Source of the DNA: Dehalococcoidia bacterium
GTDB taxonomy: Bacteria > Chloroflexota > Dehalococcoidia > SpSt-223
Direction of reading: 5' to 3'
Assembly: GCA_025054935.1 (NCBI GenBank)
Contig: JANWZD010000001.1
Location: forward strand, 513,008 to 577,007
Length of the DNA stretch: 64,000 bases
The notes beneath the pieces were generated by a model. That model saw nothing but the letters and a program-made list of their open reading frames with translations. It was not told where the DNA came from and did no database searches. The position numbers and the translations under genes are program-made. This document shows positions 55,398 to 63,587 of the stretch, one piece after another (position 1 is the stretch's first letter; every line of letters starts with the position of its first letter).

Positions 55398-56129
55398 ATG
55401 CGTCTACAGGACAAGGTCGCACTCATCACGGGTGCCGGCCAAGGGATCGGGCGCGCGACTGCAGAGCGCTTCGCTCGCGAAGGCGCGACCGTAGTCGTCG
55501 CCGACATCAACTATGCCAAGGCAGAGCAAGTCGCCGCTGCACTCGGCAGCAGCGCGTTCGCGCTCCCTCTCGATGTGGGAGAAGCGGCTTCCGTCGAATC
55601 CTGCGTCGCAGCCGTCATCGAGCGCTGCCGACGGATTGACATCTTGATTAACAACGCCGGCATCACCCGCGACGCCCGCGCCATCAAGATGACAGAAGAT
55701 CAGTTCGACGCCGTCGTGAAGGTCAACCTCAAAGGCGTCTGGCTCTGCTGCCGCGCAGTTGCCCCGCACATGATCGCGCAGGGATCCGGCGCCATCATCA
55801 ATGCCAGCTCGATCGTCGCGAGCGCGGGAAACTTCGGCCAGGCAAACTACGCCGCCACGAAGGCCGGAGTGATTGCGATGACCAAAACCCTTGCGCGCGA
55901 ACTTGGGCCGAGCGGCATCCGCGTCAACGCTGTCGCGCCCGGCCTCGTCGCGACCGACATGGTCGCCACGATCCCCGAGAAGGTGGTCGATGCCTTCCGC
56001 GAGCGGACACCGCTGCGCCGGCTCGGAAGGCCTGAGGAGATCGCGGCGGTCTACGCCTTTCTTGCTTCCGATGACGCCAGCTTCATCAACGGCGCCGTCA
56101 TCCCGGTCGATGGCGGCTTGACGATCTGA
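55398..56129 (+). CDS. SDR-family 3-oxoacyl-ACP / acetoacetyl-CoA reductase (FabG/PhaB)
   Basis: A 243-aa NADPH-dependent short-chain dehydrogenase: TGAGQGIG (cofactor), NNAG, INASSIV (Ser), YAATK (Tyr-Lys catalytic pair), and PG-VATDM. Position 60 bases after phaC makes acetoacetyl-CoA reductase (PhaB) the likely role, providing (R)-3-hydroxybutyryl-CoA. FabG in fatty acid synthesis is the alternative. No beta-ketothiolase gene is nearby. ATG 55398 with AAGGAGAG upstream; extension to 55314 overlaps phaC and is rejected. Confidence 0.9.
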   Translation: MRLQDKVALITGAGQGIGRATAERFAREGATVVVADINYAKAEQVAAALGSSAFALPLDVGEAASVESCVAAVIERCRRIDILINNAGITRDARAIKMTEDQFDAVVKVNLKGVWLCCRAVAPHMIAQGSGAIINASSIVASAGNFGQANYAATKAGVIAMTKTLARELGPSGIRVNAVAPGLVATDMVATIPEKVVDAFRERTPLRRLGRPEEIAAVYAFLASDDASFINGAVIPVDGGLTI

Positions 56130-56133
56130 GCGG

Positions 56134-57522
56134 TCAGGCAAGCAGCTCAGTGAGCAGCCCGATATCCGCGAGGCGGTCGAGACGGTCGACCGCTTCTTCA
56201 AGCTGGCGCGCGCGCTCCGCGCCAAGGATCGGCTGAGCGCGCCGGCGGTAGAGCAGGCGCACGGTTTCGCCTTCGCGCTCGGGGTCGGTGATTGGCGGAA
56301 GGGGGGCGCTCAGAGCGGGGATCGCCTGGCCGTCGCGCAGACGCACAACCGCCTCAACGCGCGTCGCTGCCGCCGTCAACGCCGTCAGGCGCTCGCTGCC
56401 GGGCAGGCGGTGGAGACGGACGGCGGCAGTCAGCCGCTGCACCGCAGGGTCAGGGTGCGGCACCGTCGCGACATCGGCGAGATCCCACTGCTCACGGGTC
56501 AAGGCGAGGGCACACGCTCGGCCGATGCTGAAGTGCGCTTCGCTCGGCGAGCGCGGCACGACAACACCGTAGACGGCCTCCATTGCCGGGCTGACCCAGC
56601 AGTCGACCGCCTCGACCTCCGCTGCGGTGAAGCCCGCAGCGCGCTGCGCCTGCTGCAGCCCCCGGATCAGCCCAGAGAGACCGCTCGAAAACTGGTACTG
56701 CTTCAGCTGAAAGCCGTCTTCGGCAAGGATGCAGCCCTCACCGAGGCCGCTCGTCAGCGGGGTGATGTCCGCAACGCCGCCGTACGCCTGACACCATGCC
56801 GCCACAGCGCGCGGCGACGCCTGCATTCCACGCGCAGCCAGTTCGGCGCAGAAGACGGCGAGCGAGGCGCCGAGCGGCGTGCGCAGGGTCGAAACCGGCG
56901 CCGGCGCTTGGGCGATGAGACCGGCGCCCATGTCGCACGCGAGCGCGATCGCCTCGGCGATCCCGCGTTCGTCCAGCCCGGCGAGCCGAGCCGCAACCGC
57001 GGCGGCAGCTGGAGTGTGGGTCGGCGAGACAAACGCCTTCGCAGCACCCTCCACCCCGGGCCGGATTGCGTCGCCGAGACGGGCCGCAACTTCCCACCCG
57101 GCGATGAAGGCAGCGAGCAGTTCTCGGCCATGCACGCGCCGCTCCTCGCCCACCGCAAGCGCCGCCGCGCCGAGCACGGCGCTCGCGTGCGTCCGCGCCC
57201 GCGGGCTGAAATCGTCGGTGTGGCTCGCCATCGCGGTCCCCGCGCTCACCAACGCCGCAAGCTGGGGATGGGTGCGGCGGCGCGCGAAGAGGACGGTAGC
57301 CGCCGGCACCGCAGCGAAGCGCTCAACGTAGTCGAGCAGCGCCGCCCGCGCAGGGTTGAGCGCCGGATCGCTGCCGGCGGCAATGCCGCCGAGGAGGTTG
57401 AGCAGCGCCAGCTTTGCGAGCGCGACCGCGCGCGCCGGTACGTCCTCTAGGCGCAGGCTCGCCGCATAGCGGGCGAGGGCGCGCAGCGCATCCTCCTCCA
57501 GCGCTCCCCACGCTTCCGTCAT
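56134..57522 (-). CDS. MmgE/PrpD family protein
   Basis: A 462-aa member of the 2-methylcitrate dehydratase / iminodisuccinate epimerase family: LALLNLLGGIAAG, ASHTDDFSPRARTHASAVLG, FVSPTHTPAAAAVAARLAGLDE, and the C-terminal SEAHFSIGRACALAL. The substrate is not predictable, and there is no prpB/prpC nearby. ATG 57522 follows AGGAGAG. Convergent with the reductase gene, 4 bases apart. Confidence 0.88.
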   Translation of the reverse strand: MTEAWGALEEDALRALARYAASLRLEDVPARAVALAKLALLNLLGGIAAGSDPALNPARAALLDYVERFAAVPAATVLFARRRTHPQLAALVSAGTAMASHTDDFSPRARTHASAVLGAAALAVGEERRVHGRELLAAFIAGWEVAARLGDAIRPGVEGAAKAFVSPTHTPAAAAVAARLAGLDERGIAEAIALACDMGAGLIAQAPAPVSTLRTPLGASLAVFCAELAARGMQASPRAVAAWCQAYGGVADITPLTSGLGEGCILAEDGFQLKQYQFSSGLSGLIRGLQQAQRAAGFTAAEVEAVDCWVSPAMEAVYGVVVPRSPSEAHFSIGRACALALTREQWDLADVATVPHPDPAVQRLTAAVRLHRLPGSERLTALTAAATRVEAVVRLRDGQAIPALSAPLPPITDPEREGETVRLLYRRRAQPILGAERARQLEEAVDRLDRLADIGLLTELLA

Positions 57523-57559
57523 CTTTGCTCTCCTTCTCCTCGGCGGACCGTTCCCGGCA

Positions 57560-58444
57560 TCAGGCAGCGCGGGAGAGACGGCGCGCCTCTCGCAGTCGCC
57601 GGAGCGCGTTGCGCAACGTCGCGGCGAGGAGCGCAAGGCCGAACTGCAGGCCGGCCACCGACGCGATGGCGCCCGCGATCGAGGTGTCGGTGATGAAGGC
57701 GAGCAGCGTCCCGACGAGCGCGGCGCTCATCCCAAGCGCCACGGCAAGCGCGATCATGCGGGCAAGCCGCTCGGTAAGCAGAAAGGCAGTGGCCGGCGGG
57801 ACGATGAAGAGCGCGACGACCAGCACTGCCCCCACCGCCGTGAAGCCGCCGACCGCGGTGACCGACACCATCGTCATCAGAGCATACTGCAGCCAGCCGG
57901 GCGAGAAGCCGAGAGAGGCGGCGAGGAGCGGGTCAAACGTTGCCAGCTTCAATTCTTTATAGAGGAGCGTAACGACGAGCAGGTTGATGCCAAGCAGCCC
58001 TCCCATTACCCACAGCGCCTGCGGGCCGAAGGAGCGGTCGCCGATGATGAGCAGGTCCTGCGCGGCAAACTCGAGAGTGCCGTACAGCACGGCGTCGGCG
58101 TCGAGATGGACCTCCGCGAAGAAGCGCGACGTCACAAAGACCCCCAGCGCGAAGAGGCCCGAGAAGACAATCCCCATCGCGGCGTCATGCGTGACCGTTC
58201 GGCCGCGCTGAACTGCTTCGACGAGGGTCACGGTTAGGAGGCCGGCTGCTGCCGCACCGACAAACCCGGCCAAGAGATTGGGCCCTTGGGCGAGGAAATA
58301 GGCGGCGACAATCCCGGGCAGAATGGCGTGGCTGATCGCGTCCACCATCATGGCCATCTTGCGCAGGAGCAAGAACGAGCCGAGCAGGGCGCAGGCAGCA
58401 GCAACAAGGGCGCCTGTGAGCAGGATGACCAGCAGCGAACTCAG
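57560..58444 (-). CDS. Metal ABC transporter permease (ZnuB/MntB family), apparent CTG start
   Basis: 294-aa permease with about 8-9 helices; MMVDAISHAILPGIVAAYFL and LVVALFIVPPATAFLLTERLARM are family blocks. Last gene of the importer operon. The first ATG lies too deep in the conserved first segment; CTG 58444 overlaps the previous stop as CTGA and has GGAGG with 7-base spacing, the same geometry as the ATGA/GTGA couplings elsewhere. It would form a heterodimer with the upstream permease. Confidence 0.85.
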   Translation of the reverse strand: MSSLLVILLTGALVAAACALLGSFLLLRKMAMMVDAISHAILPGIVAAYFLAQGPNLLAGFVGAAAAGLLTVTLVEAVQRGRTVTHDAAMGIVFSGLFALGVFVTSRFFAEVHLDADAVLYGTLEFAAQDLLIIGDRSFGPQALWVMGGLLGINLLVVTLLYKELKLATFDPLLAASLGFSPGWLQYALMTMVSVTAVGGFTAVGAVLVVALFIVPPATAFLLTERLARMIALAVALGMSAALVGTLLAFITDTSIAGAIASVAGLQFGLALLAATLRNALRRLREARRLSRAA

Positions 58445-59325
58445 GGTCCCCCCTCCGCTCGCGCGCGCTGAGCGCGCCACCAGTGCGGCACCACGCCGCG
58501 GGCCGGCCCGAAAAGGATCGAGAGAACGACGATCCCCGTCAGCGCCAGCACAATGACCGGGCCCGTCGGGATCCGCGAGCCGCTGGCACTGACCAGCGCG
58601 CCCGCCACGCCGGCAGCGACCCCAAACACCGCCGAGAGGGCAATCATCCGCCCGAGGCGATTCGTCCAATGGCGGGCGGCGACCGCCGGGCCGACCAGCA
58701 TCGCCGCCATCAGCACCACGCCGACCGTCTGAAGGCCGATCACAATCGCGATCACGATCAGGGTAGTCAGGAGGACATTCAGCCGGCCGACGCCGAAGCC
58801 AAGGCTCGCCAAAAACTCCGGGTCGAAGGCGAGCAGTTTCAGCTCTTTGAACAGCAAAGCCGTTGTGACGAGCGCCGCCGCGGCGAGGATCGCCATCGTC
58901 ACGACATGGTCGGTCACCAGCGCCGCGGCTTGGCCGAAGAGATAGCGGTCTAACCCGGCCTGCGTGGCATCCGGACGGCGGCTTGCGGCCGTGAGCAGCG
59001 TCAGCCCGATGCCAAAGAAGACGGCAAGAACGATCCCAAGCGCGGCGTCTTCCCCAAGCTTGGTTCGGCGCACCATCCAGAGGAGGAGGAGCGCGCCCAC
59101 CCACGCGGTTATTCCCGCTCCGAAGAGCAGCACGCCCATGGCCTTCGAGCCGGAGAGGAGAAAGGCGAGACAGATCCCCGGCAGGGCGGCGTGAGCGAGA
59201 ACGTCGCCGAGCAGCCCTTGCCGCCGCAGGACTGCGAAGGTGCCGAGGACGCCGCTCACCGCCCCGAGGAGCGCCGCCCCGAGGATGACATTCCGCAGCG
59301 TATAGTCGGTCAGGACGGCCGTCAT
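58441..59325 (-). CDS. Metal ABC transporter permease
   Basis: 294 aa, 8-9 membrane helices, [25 protein letters not shown] and [19 protein letters not shown] family blocks. Paired with a second permease of the same length and family, typical of Mn/Zn importers such as Psa/Sit/Mnt. Start overlaps the ATPase stop by ATGA. Confidence 0.92.
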   Translation of the reverse strand: MTAVLTDYTLRNVILGAALLGAVSGVLGTFAVLRRQGLLGDVLAHAALPGICLAFLLSGSKAMGVLLFGAGITAWVGALLLLWMVRRTKLGEDAALGIVLAVFFGIGLTLLTAASRRPDATQAGLDRYLFGQAAALVTDHVVTMAILAAAALVTTALLFKELKLLAFDPEFLASLGFGVGRLNVLLTTLIVIAIVIGLQTVGVVLMAAMLVGPAVAARHWTNRLGRMIALSAVFGVAAGVAGALVSASGSRIPTGPVIVLALTGIVVLSILFGPARGVVPHWWRAQRARAEGGP

Positions 59326-60062
59326 TGCTGCCCCGCCCGCAGCAGCCGCCCGAACCGGCCGCCATAGGCTGCCGCAAGGTGCTCTGGCGCCAGCGCTTCC
59401 TCGACTGTCCCCGCGGCGAAGAGGCGCACGTTGAGGAGTGCCGCCCAGTCAAAATACTCCGCCACCGTCTCCAAATCGTGATGGACACACACGACCGTTT
59501 TTCCCGCCGCGCGCAGTTCGCGCAAGACCTCGACGATCGCCTGTTCGGTCGCAGCGTCGATCCCCGCAAACGGCTCATCCATCAGATACAGGTCTGCCTG
59601 CTGGGCGAGCGCCCGCGCTAAGAAGACCCGCTGCTGCTGCCCGCCGGAAAGCTGCCCGATCTGGCGGTGAGCGAGGGAGCGCAGCCCGACCCGGTCAAGC
59701 GCCTCAAGCGCGATCGCGTGCTCCCGCCGGCCAGGCCGGCGCAGCCAGCCGAGGCGCCCATAGGTGCCCATCAGCACGACGTCGAGGACGTCTGTCGGAA
59801 AGTTCCAGTCGACGGCGGTGCGCTGCGGAACATACCCAATGCGCAGCCGGGCTTGGCGCGCGGGAACGCCGAAGACCCGAATTTCGCCGCGCACCCGCGG
59901 GACAATCCCCTGCACTGCCTTGAGCAGGGTCGATTTCCCGGCGCCGTTTGGTCCGACGATAGCCGCGAGCGTCCCTGGCGGCACTGTCAGGGTGACGCCG
60001 TCGAGCGCCGGCGTGTCGCGGTAGACCACGGTCAGGTCGGTCACCTCCAGCGCTGCGCTCAT
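59322..60062 (-). CDS. Metal ABC transporter ATP-binding protein, manganese-type
   Basis: 246 aa with Walker [13 protein letters not shown]-loop [22 protein letters not shown], signature [15 protein letters not shown], Walker [13 protein letters not shown] and switch His CVHHD. The VDW-FPT-V-DVV-MG stretch is typical of manganese/iron (Mnt/Sit) rather than zinc-only transporters. Overlaps the binding-protein gene by ATGA. Confidence 0.93.
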   Translation of the reverse strand: MSAALEVTDLTVVYRDTPALDGVTLTVPPGTLAAIVGPNGAGKSTLLKAVQGIVPRVRGEIRVFGVPARQARLRIGYVPQRTAVDWNFPTDVLDVVLMGTYGRLGWLRRPGRREHAIALEALDRVGLRSLAHRQIGQLSGGQQQRVFLARALAQQADLYLMDEPFAGIDAATEQAIVEVLRELRAAGKTVVCVHHDLETVAEYFDWAALLNVRLFAAGTVEEALAPEHLAAAYGGRFGRLLRAGQQ

Positions 60063-61048
60063 TGCAGTGCCCGAACGATCGTGTCGATATTCGCGCGCAC
60101 CATCCCGATATACGTGGACGCCGGCGTCTCTGCCCCGCCGAGCGCGTCAGAGTAGAGGCTTCCTCCCAGAGTGACAAGGCAGCCGTTCGCCATCGCCGCC
60201 CGCCGCACCGCCTCAATGGTCGCCGGCGCGACCGTCGTCTCGAGAAAGACCGCCTTCACGCCCCGCTCGCAGAGGAAGCCGGCCAATTCGCGAACGTCGG
60301 CAGCGCTCGCCTCGGTGACGGTGCTGATCCCTTGGAGGGCGCGCACTTCGAACCCATAGCGGGCGCCGAAATAGCCGAATGCATCGTGAGCGGTGACAAG
60401 AACACGGCTCCGCGGAGGGAGTGTCGCCGCTTGCGCCGCAACGTAGCGGTCGAGTTCCTCGAGCTGCGCGTCATAGGCGGCATGATTCCGCGCATAGAGT
60501 TCGGCGGCGCCGGGGTCAAGGGTGGAGAGCTGACGGGCGACCGTCTTCGCAACGATGCGCCACAGCGCGACATCGTGCCAGAGATGCGGGTCGAACGCGC
60601 CCTCGACCTCGGCGGCGGGGCGGAGCAGGGCGCGGGGGACCTCTGCTGTCACCGCGAAGGTCGGCCGCCCGCTGCGCGCGAGCCTCGCGAAGAGGTCGCT
60701 CATCCGCCCTTCGAGTTCCAGACCGTGGTAGAAGAGCGCATCGGCCGTTTCGAGCCGGCGGACATCGCCCGCAGTCGGCCGGTACAGGTGCGGGTCGACC
60801 CCGGGGCCCATCAGCGCGGTGACTTCGACCCGCTCACCGCCGATATTCCTCACGAGGTCGGCGACGATGCCCGTCGTCGCGACGATGCGCAGCGGGCGGC
60901 TCGCCTCGCCATCAGTCGGCTGCGCAGAGAGCGGCGCACAGGCGGCGAGCAAGACGACAAGAAGCGCTGCCGCTCTCCCGAGGAGATGCCCTCCTTCTGC
61001 GGCGTGGCCGCGCCGCAGGAGCGGCGCAGAACGGCCCCTGATCAACAT
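60059..61048 (-). CDS. Metal-binding lipoprotein of a Mn/Zn ABC importer (cluster A-I)
   Basis: 329-aa TroA/PsaA-like binding protein. Signal peptide ends in LLAAC (lipidated Cys about 37). Metal ligands are seen as His in [28 protein letters not shown] and an acidic residue in LYSDALG. There is no His-rich loop, which favours Mn over Zn. Four genes run SBP-ATPase-permease-permease with overlapping ends. ATG 61048 chosen for the signal peptide; the open frame to 61300 is not protein-like. Confidence 0.92.
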   Translation of the reverse strand: MLIRGRSAPLLRRGHAAEGGHLLGRAAALLVVLLAACAPLSAQPTDGEASRPLRIVATTGIVADLVRNIGGERVEVTALMGPGVDPHLYRPTAGDVRRLETADALFYHGLELEGRMSDLFARLARSGRPTFAVTAEVPRALLRPAAEVEGAFDPHLWHDVALWRIVAKTVARQLSTLDPGAAELYARNHAAYDAQLEELDRYVAAQAATLPPRSRVLVTAHDAFGYFGARYGFEVRALQGISTVTEASAADVRELAGFLCERGVKAVFLETTVAPATIEAVRRAAMANGCLVTLGGSLYSDALGGAETPASTYIGMVRANIDTIVRALQ

Positions 61049-61069
61049 TTCTCTTCGCCAAGAAAAGAG

Positions 61070-61113
61070 TTTTGATGCGTCTAAATCATAGCGCAACTCC
61101 CTCTCCTTGGGAA
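61070..61113 (-). promoter_or_regulatory. Metal importer promoter with partial dyad at the start site
   Basis: Minus strand: TTCCCA (61113-61108), 17-base spacer, TATGAT (61090-61085). Overlapping the -10 end and start site is TTTAGACGCATCAAAA (61085-61070), an imperfect dyad (TTT-GA-GC / GC-TC-AAA). The position suits a DtxR/MntR- or Fur-type metal repressor, but the match to known operators is weak. Confidence 0.5.
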
Positions 61114-61237
61114 CACGATCTTGCCCCGCGCAGGACCTGCTTCCTCCTCGCCCGACCGAGCACTTATCGATCGCGAGCGGATCGTGTCCCCGAGCGGCAG
61201 AGAGGGCGCGCGCTGGGCGGAGAGGCGCTGCGGCAGG

Positions 61238-61267
61238 TAGACAGCAGCCAGGTGGCTCAGCTACGAT
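61238..61267 (+). promoter_or_regulatory. rpsT promoter
   Basis: TAGACA (61238-61243), 18-base spacer, TACGAT (61262-61267); leader of about 29 bases with AAAGGTG before the GTG start. Confidence 0.5.
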
Positions 61268-61302
61268 TGAGAGGTTCGATGCTTCGAGAAAGGTGAGCAA
61301 CC

Positions 61303-61653
61303 GTGCCGAATACGAAGTCCGCCGCGAAGGCGATGCGGCGAGCAGAGCGCCGCCGCGCGATCAACAAGCCGATCCGGACGCGTACCCGGACCGCGGTAAA
61401 AGAGGCGCGCCTCGCGATCGAGACTGGAAACGCCAATGCGCAGGAGGCGGTTCTGAAAGCCGTCTCGGCGCTTGACCGGGCAGCCTTCAAAGGCGTGATC
61501 CACAAAAACGCCGCCGCGCGCCGCAAGTCGCGCCTGATGCGCCGGCTCCACCAGCTGCAGCGTGCCGCGGCGGCGAGCAGCGCGTCTGCTGCGGCGGCTC
61601 CAGCCGCCGAGGCAGCCCCACCGCCCCAGAAGGGCAAGGCAAAGAAGCGCTAG
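61303..61653 (+). CDS. rpsT: 30S ribosomal protein S20 with C-terminal extension
   Basis: Binds 16S rRNA in the small subunit. Typical start PNTKSAAKAMRRAERRRAINK and GVIHKNAAARRKSRLMRRL. Of 116 residues, the last ~30 are an Ala/Pro/Ser-rich arm ending KGKAKKR that ordinary S20 proteins (about 85-90 aa) do not have. GTG start. Monocistronic and divergent from the metal importer. Confidence 0.96.
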   Translation: MPNTKSAAKAMRRAERRRAINKPIRTRTRTAVKEARLAIETGNANAQEAVLKAVSALDRAAFKGVIHKNAAARRKSRLMRRLHQLQRAAAASSASAAAAPAAEAAPPPQKGKAKKR

Positions 61654-61703
61654 CTGCGCCGGTTGTCCCGCCGGCCCCGTGACGAGACCCGGCTCACCGC
61701 CGA

Positions 61704-61753
61704 GGCGTATGCCTGTGCGCTTCGCTTTTCGCTTGCGCAGGCAGGAGTACGCC
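61704..61753 (+). terminator. Hairpin downstream of rpsT
   Basis: GGCGTA (61704-61709) pairs with TACGCC (61748-61753), enclosing TGCCTG-GCGC and GCGCAGGCA arms. It is strong but lacks a T tract after the stem, so termination is only likely, not certain. Confidence 0.45.
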
Positions 61754-61787
61754 CGGCGCGGAGCGGCGCTCGGGGCTGCCTCCTTCC

Positions 61788-61817
61788 CTTGACACCCGTG
61801 TGCCGGTCAAGAATACT
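61788..61817 (+). promoter_or_regulatory. Promoter of the DUF350/DUF4178 operon with dyad
   Basis: TTGACA (61789-61794, perfect), 17-base spacer, AATACT (61812-61817). CTTGAC (61788-61793) and GTCAAG (61806-61811) form a perfect 6-bp inverted repeat that spans the -35 and reaches the -10, a good operator candidate. Confidence 0.65.
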
Positions 61818-61845
61818 CTGAGCAATTTCGGCTCGGGGAAGTGCC

Positions 61846-62064
61846 GTGGACCTTGCGCCGGACATTCGGGTCTTCATCCTCTCGCTCTTCTACGCTGTCG
61901 TCGGTCTTGTCTTGCTGCTGATCGCGTTTTGGGTCTTCGACATGTTCACCCCGGCGCAGCTCGGCAAAGAGATCTTTCAAGAGCGCAACACGGCTGCCGC
62001 TGTGATGACCGGGTTCTTCGTGCTTGCGATCGCCCTCATCATCGCCGCCGCAATCCACGGGTGA
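61846..62064 (+). CDS. DUF350 small membrane protein
   Basis: 72 aa, two membrane helices (VFILSLFYAVVGLVLLLIAFWVFD and AVMTGFFVLAIALIIAAAI) with KEIFQERNTAAAVMTG between, the DUF350 (YjfL-like) signature. First gene of an operon with two DUF4178 proteins and a spermidine-synthase-like protein, a neighbourhood also known from actinobacteria. Molecular role unknown. GTG start with GGGGAA upstream. Confidence 0.85.
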   Translation: MDLAPDIRVFILSLFYAVVGLVLLLIAFWVFDMFTPAQLGKEIFQERNTAAAVMTGFFVLAIALIIAAAIHG

Positions 62065-62068
62065 CGAG

Positions 62069-62677
62069 GTGGAACGTCGCTCCCTCTCCTGTCCCGCCTG
62101 CGGCGGACCGGTCAGTGTCGCAAGTCGGTTCACCTCTCTTGTCGTCTGCGCCTATTGCGGCCAGACCCTGGTAGTGCGCGACACGGCGCTCGACCCGACC
62201 GGCAAGACCGCGAAGCTCGCAGAGCCGCTCTCGCGTCTGCGCGTCGGCAGCAGCGGAACGATCGCCGGCCGACGGTTCGAGACCCTCGGCCGCGTGCGCT
62301 ACCGCTATGAGAGAGGGATTTGGGATGAATGGTTCCTCCGCTTCGATGACGGCCAGCCTGCCTGGCTGAGCGAAGACGAGGGCGAATACGTTCTGTATGG
62401 GAAGCGGCGACTGACTGCGCCGGTGCCGAGCTGGGACAAGATCCGGGTCGGAGCGACGGTGGAGATCCCGCCCCACCGCATGTTTGTCACCGAGAAGGGA
62501 ACGGGCCATGTGCTCGGCGCAGAAGGCGAACTGGCAATGACCGCCCCGCCGGGCGCGACATTCCAGTACGTCGATGGGAATGCGGGCGGGCGCCTGCTCG
62601 TTCTTGTCTTCACTGAGAATGGCATCACGTTCGGCGTCGGCGACCCCTACGCGTTCCACGATATCGCTGTGACATAA
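62069..62677 (+). CDS. DUF4178 protein with N-terminal zinc ribbon (first copy)
   Basis: 202 aa. CPACGG and CAYCGQ form a four-Cys zinc ribbon (about residues 7-31). The DUF4178 body shows GTIAGRRFETLGRVRYRYERGIWDEWFLRFDDGQPAWLSEDEGEY. No membrane helix. GTG 62069 lies 4 bases after the DUF350 stop. Partner roles with DUF350 and SpeE-like proteins are inferred from repeated co-occurrence only. Confidence 0.82.
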   Translation: MERRSLSCPACGGPVSVASRFTSLVVCAYCGQTLVVRDTALDPTGKTAKLAEPLSRLRVGSSGTIAGRRFETLGRVRYRYERGIWDEWFLRFDDGQPAWLSEDEGEYVLYGKRRLTAPVPSWDKIRVGATVEIPPHRMFVTEKGTGHVLGAEGELAMTAPPGATFQYVDGNAGGRLLVLVFTENGITFGVGDPYAFHDIAVT

Positions 62678-62680
62678 CCG

Positions 62681-63583
62681 ATGCCGCTCGAGATCCGGAA
62701 ACTCTCCTGCCCTCGCTGCGGAGCGTCGCTCGAGGTCCTGAACGCGCGCCGGACGAAGACCCTCGTCTGCCGGAGCTGCGGCTCGCAGCTCGACCTGACC
62801 GACCCCGCGCTGCAGGTCGTCGCAAATCTCACCAATGTCCGAGCAACTCCGCGTACCCCCATCAGCCTCGGCATGTGGGGACAGTTCCGGGGAAAGCAGT
62901 GGCAGGTGATCGGCCGGGTCCGTTACCGCGAGGAAGGCGCCTTTTGGGACGAGTGGCTGCTGATGACCGAGGAGGGAGAACTTCTCTGGCTGACAGAGGG
63001 CGAAGAGGGGTTCACCCTGTACGACCCCATCGTTCCCCGCGAGCCGACCGACCCGGAAACAGTCGGCTTGACCCTCACCCTCGATGGGACCCGCTATCCG
63101 GTTCGGGCACGCGGCATCGGCACCATCGACTACCTCGAAGGCGAGCTGACGTGGAAGGCGACCCGCGGCGACCAAGTGCGCTACCTCGACGCGCAGCTCG
63201 GCCAGACCAAGGCCGCTATCGAGTGGACCCCCAGCGAGATCGAATTCTTTCGCGGCGAGAAGTTGCCGGCGAATGCTGTCCGGCAGGCGTTTGGCCTCCC
63301 CCTTCTTCGCCCCGATCAAGTCGTTTTCGGCAGCGGACGTCCCAGTCTCCTCTCCGCTCTCGTGCTGGCCGTCATCGTTTTTATCTGCGTCTGCGGCTGC
63401 CTCGCCTCATCCATCACGATCGATGAGCGCGAAGACGGCAGCGTTGATATTGCGTTCGTGCCGTTCGCCGGAGCCTCTCCGGGCGCCGGCAGCGGTTTCG
63501 GGGGGACAAGCCGAAGCGGAGGAGGAACCCGCAGCGGGAGCGGGGGCAGCTCTCGCAGCGGCGGTGGCGGCGGCGGGAAGTAG
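62681..63583 (+). CDS. DUF4178 protein with zinc ribbon, membrane helix and Gly/Ser tail (second copy)
   Basis: 300 aa. Zinc ribbon CPRCGA/CRSCGS, then a DUF4178 domain closely matching the first copy (WQVIGRVRYREEGAFWDEWLLMTEEGELLWLTEGEEGF), one membrane helix (about 225-245, LLSALVLAVIVFICVCGCLA) and a final ~35 residues of Gly/Ser/Arg. The two copies look like an in-operon duplication in which one gained a membrane anchor. ATG 62681 is 3 bases after the previous stop. Confidence 0.82.
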   Translation: MPLEIRKLSCPRCGASLEVLNARRTKTLVCRSCGSQLDLTDPALQVVANLTNVRATPRTPISLGMWGQFRGKQWQVIGRVRYREEGAFWDEWLLMTEEGELLWLTEGEEGFTLYDPIVPREPTDPETVGLTLTLDGTRYPVRARGIGTIDYLEGELTWKATRGDQVRYLDAQLGQTKAAIEWTPSEIEFFRGEKLPANAVRQAFGLPLLRPDQVVFGSGRPSLLSALVLAVIVFICVCGCLASSITIDEREDGSVDIAFVPFAGASPGAGSGFGGTSRSGGGTRSGSGGSSRSGGGGGGK

Positions 63584-63587
63584 CGAG

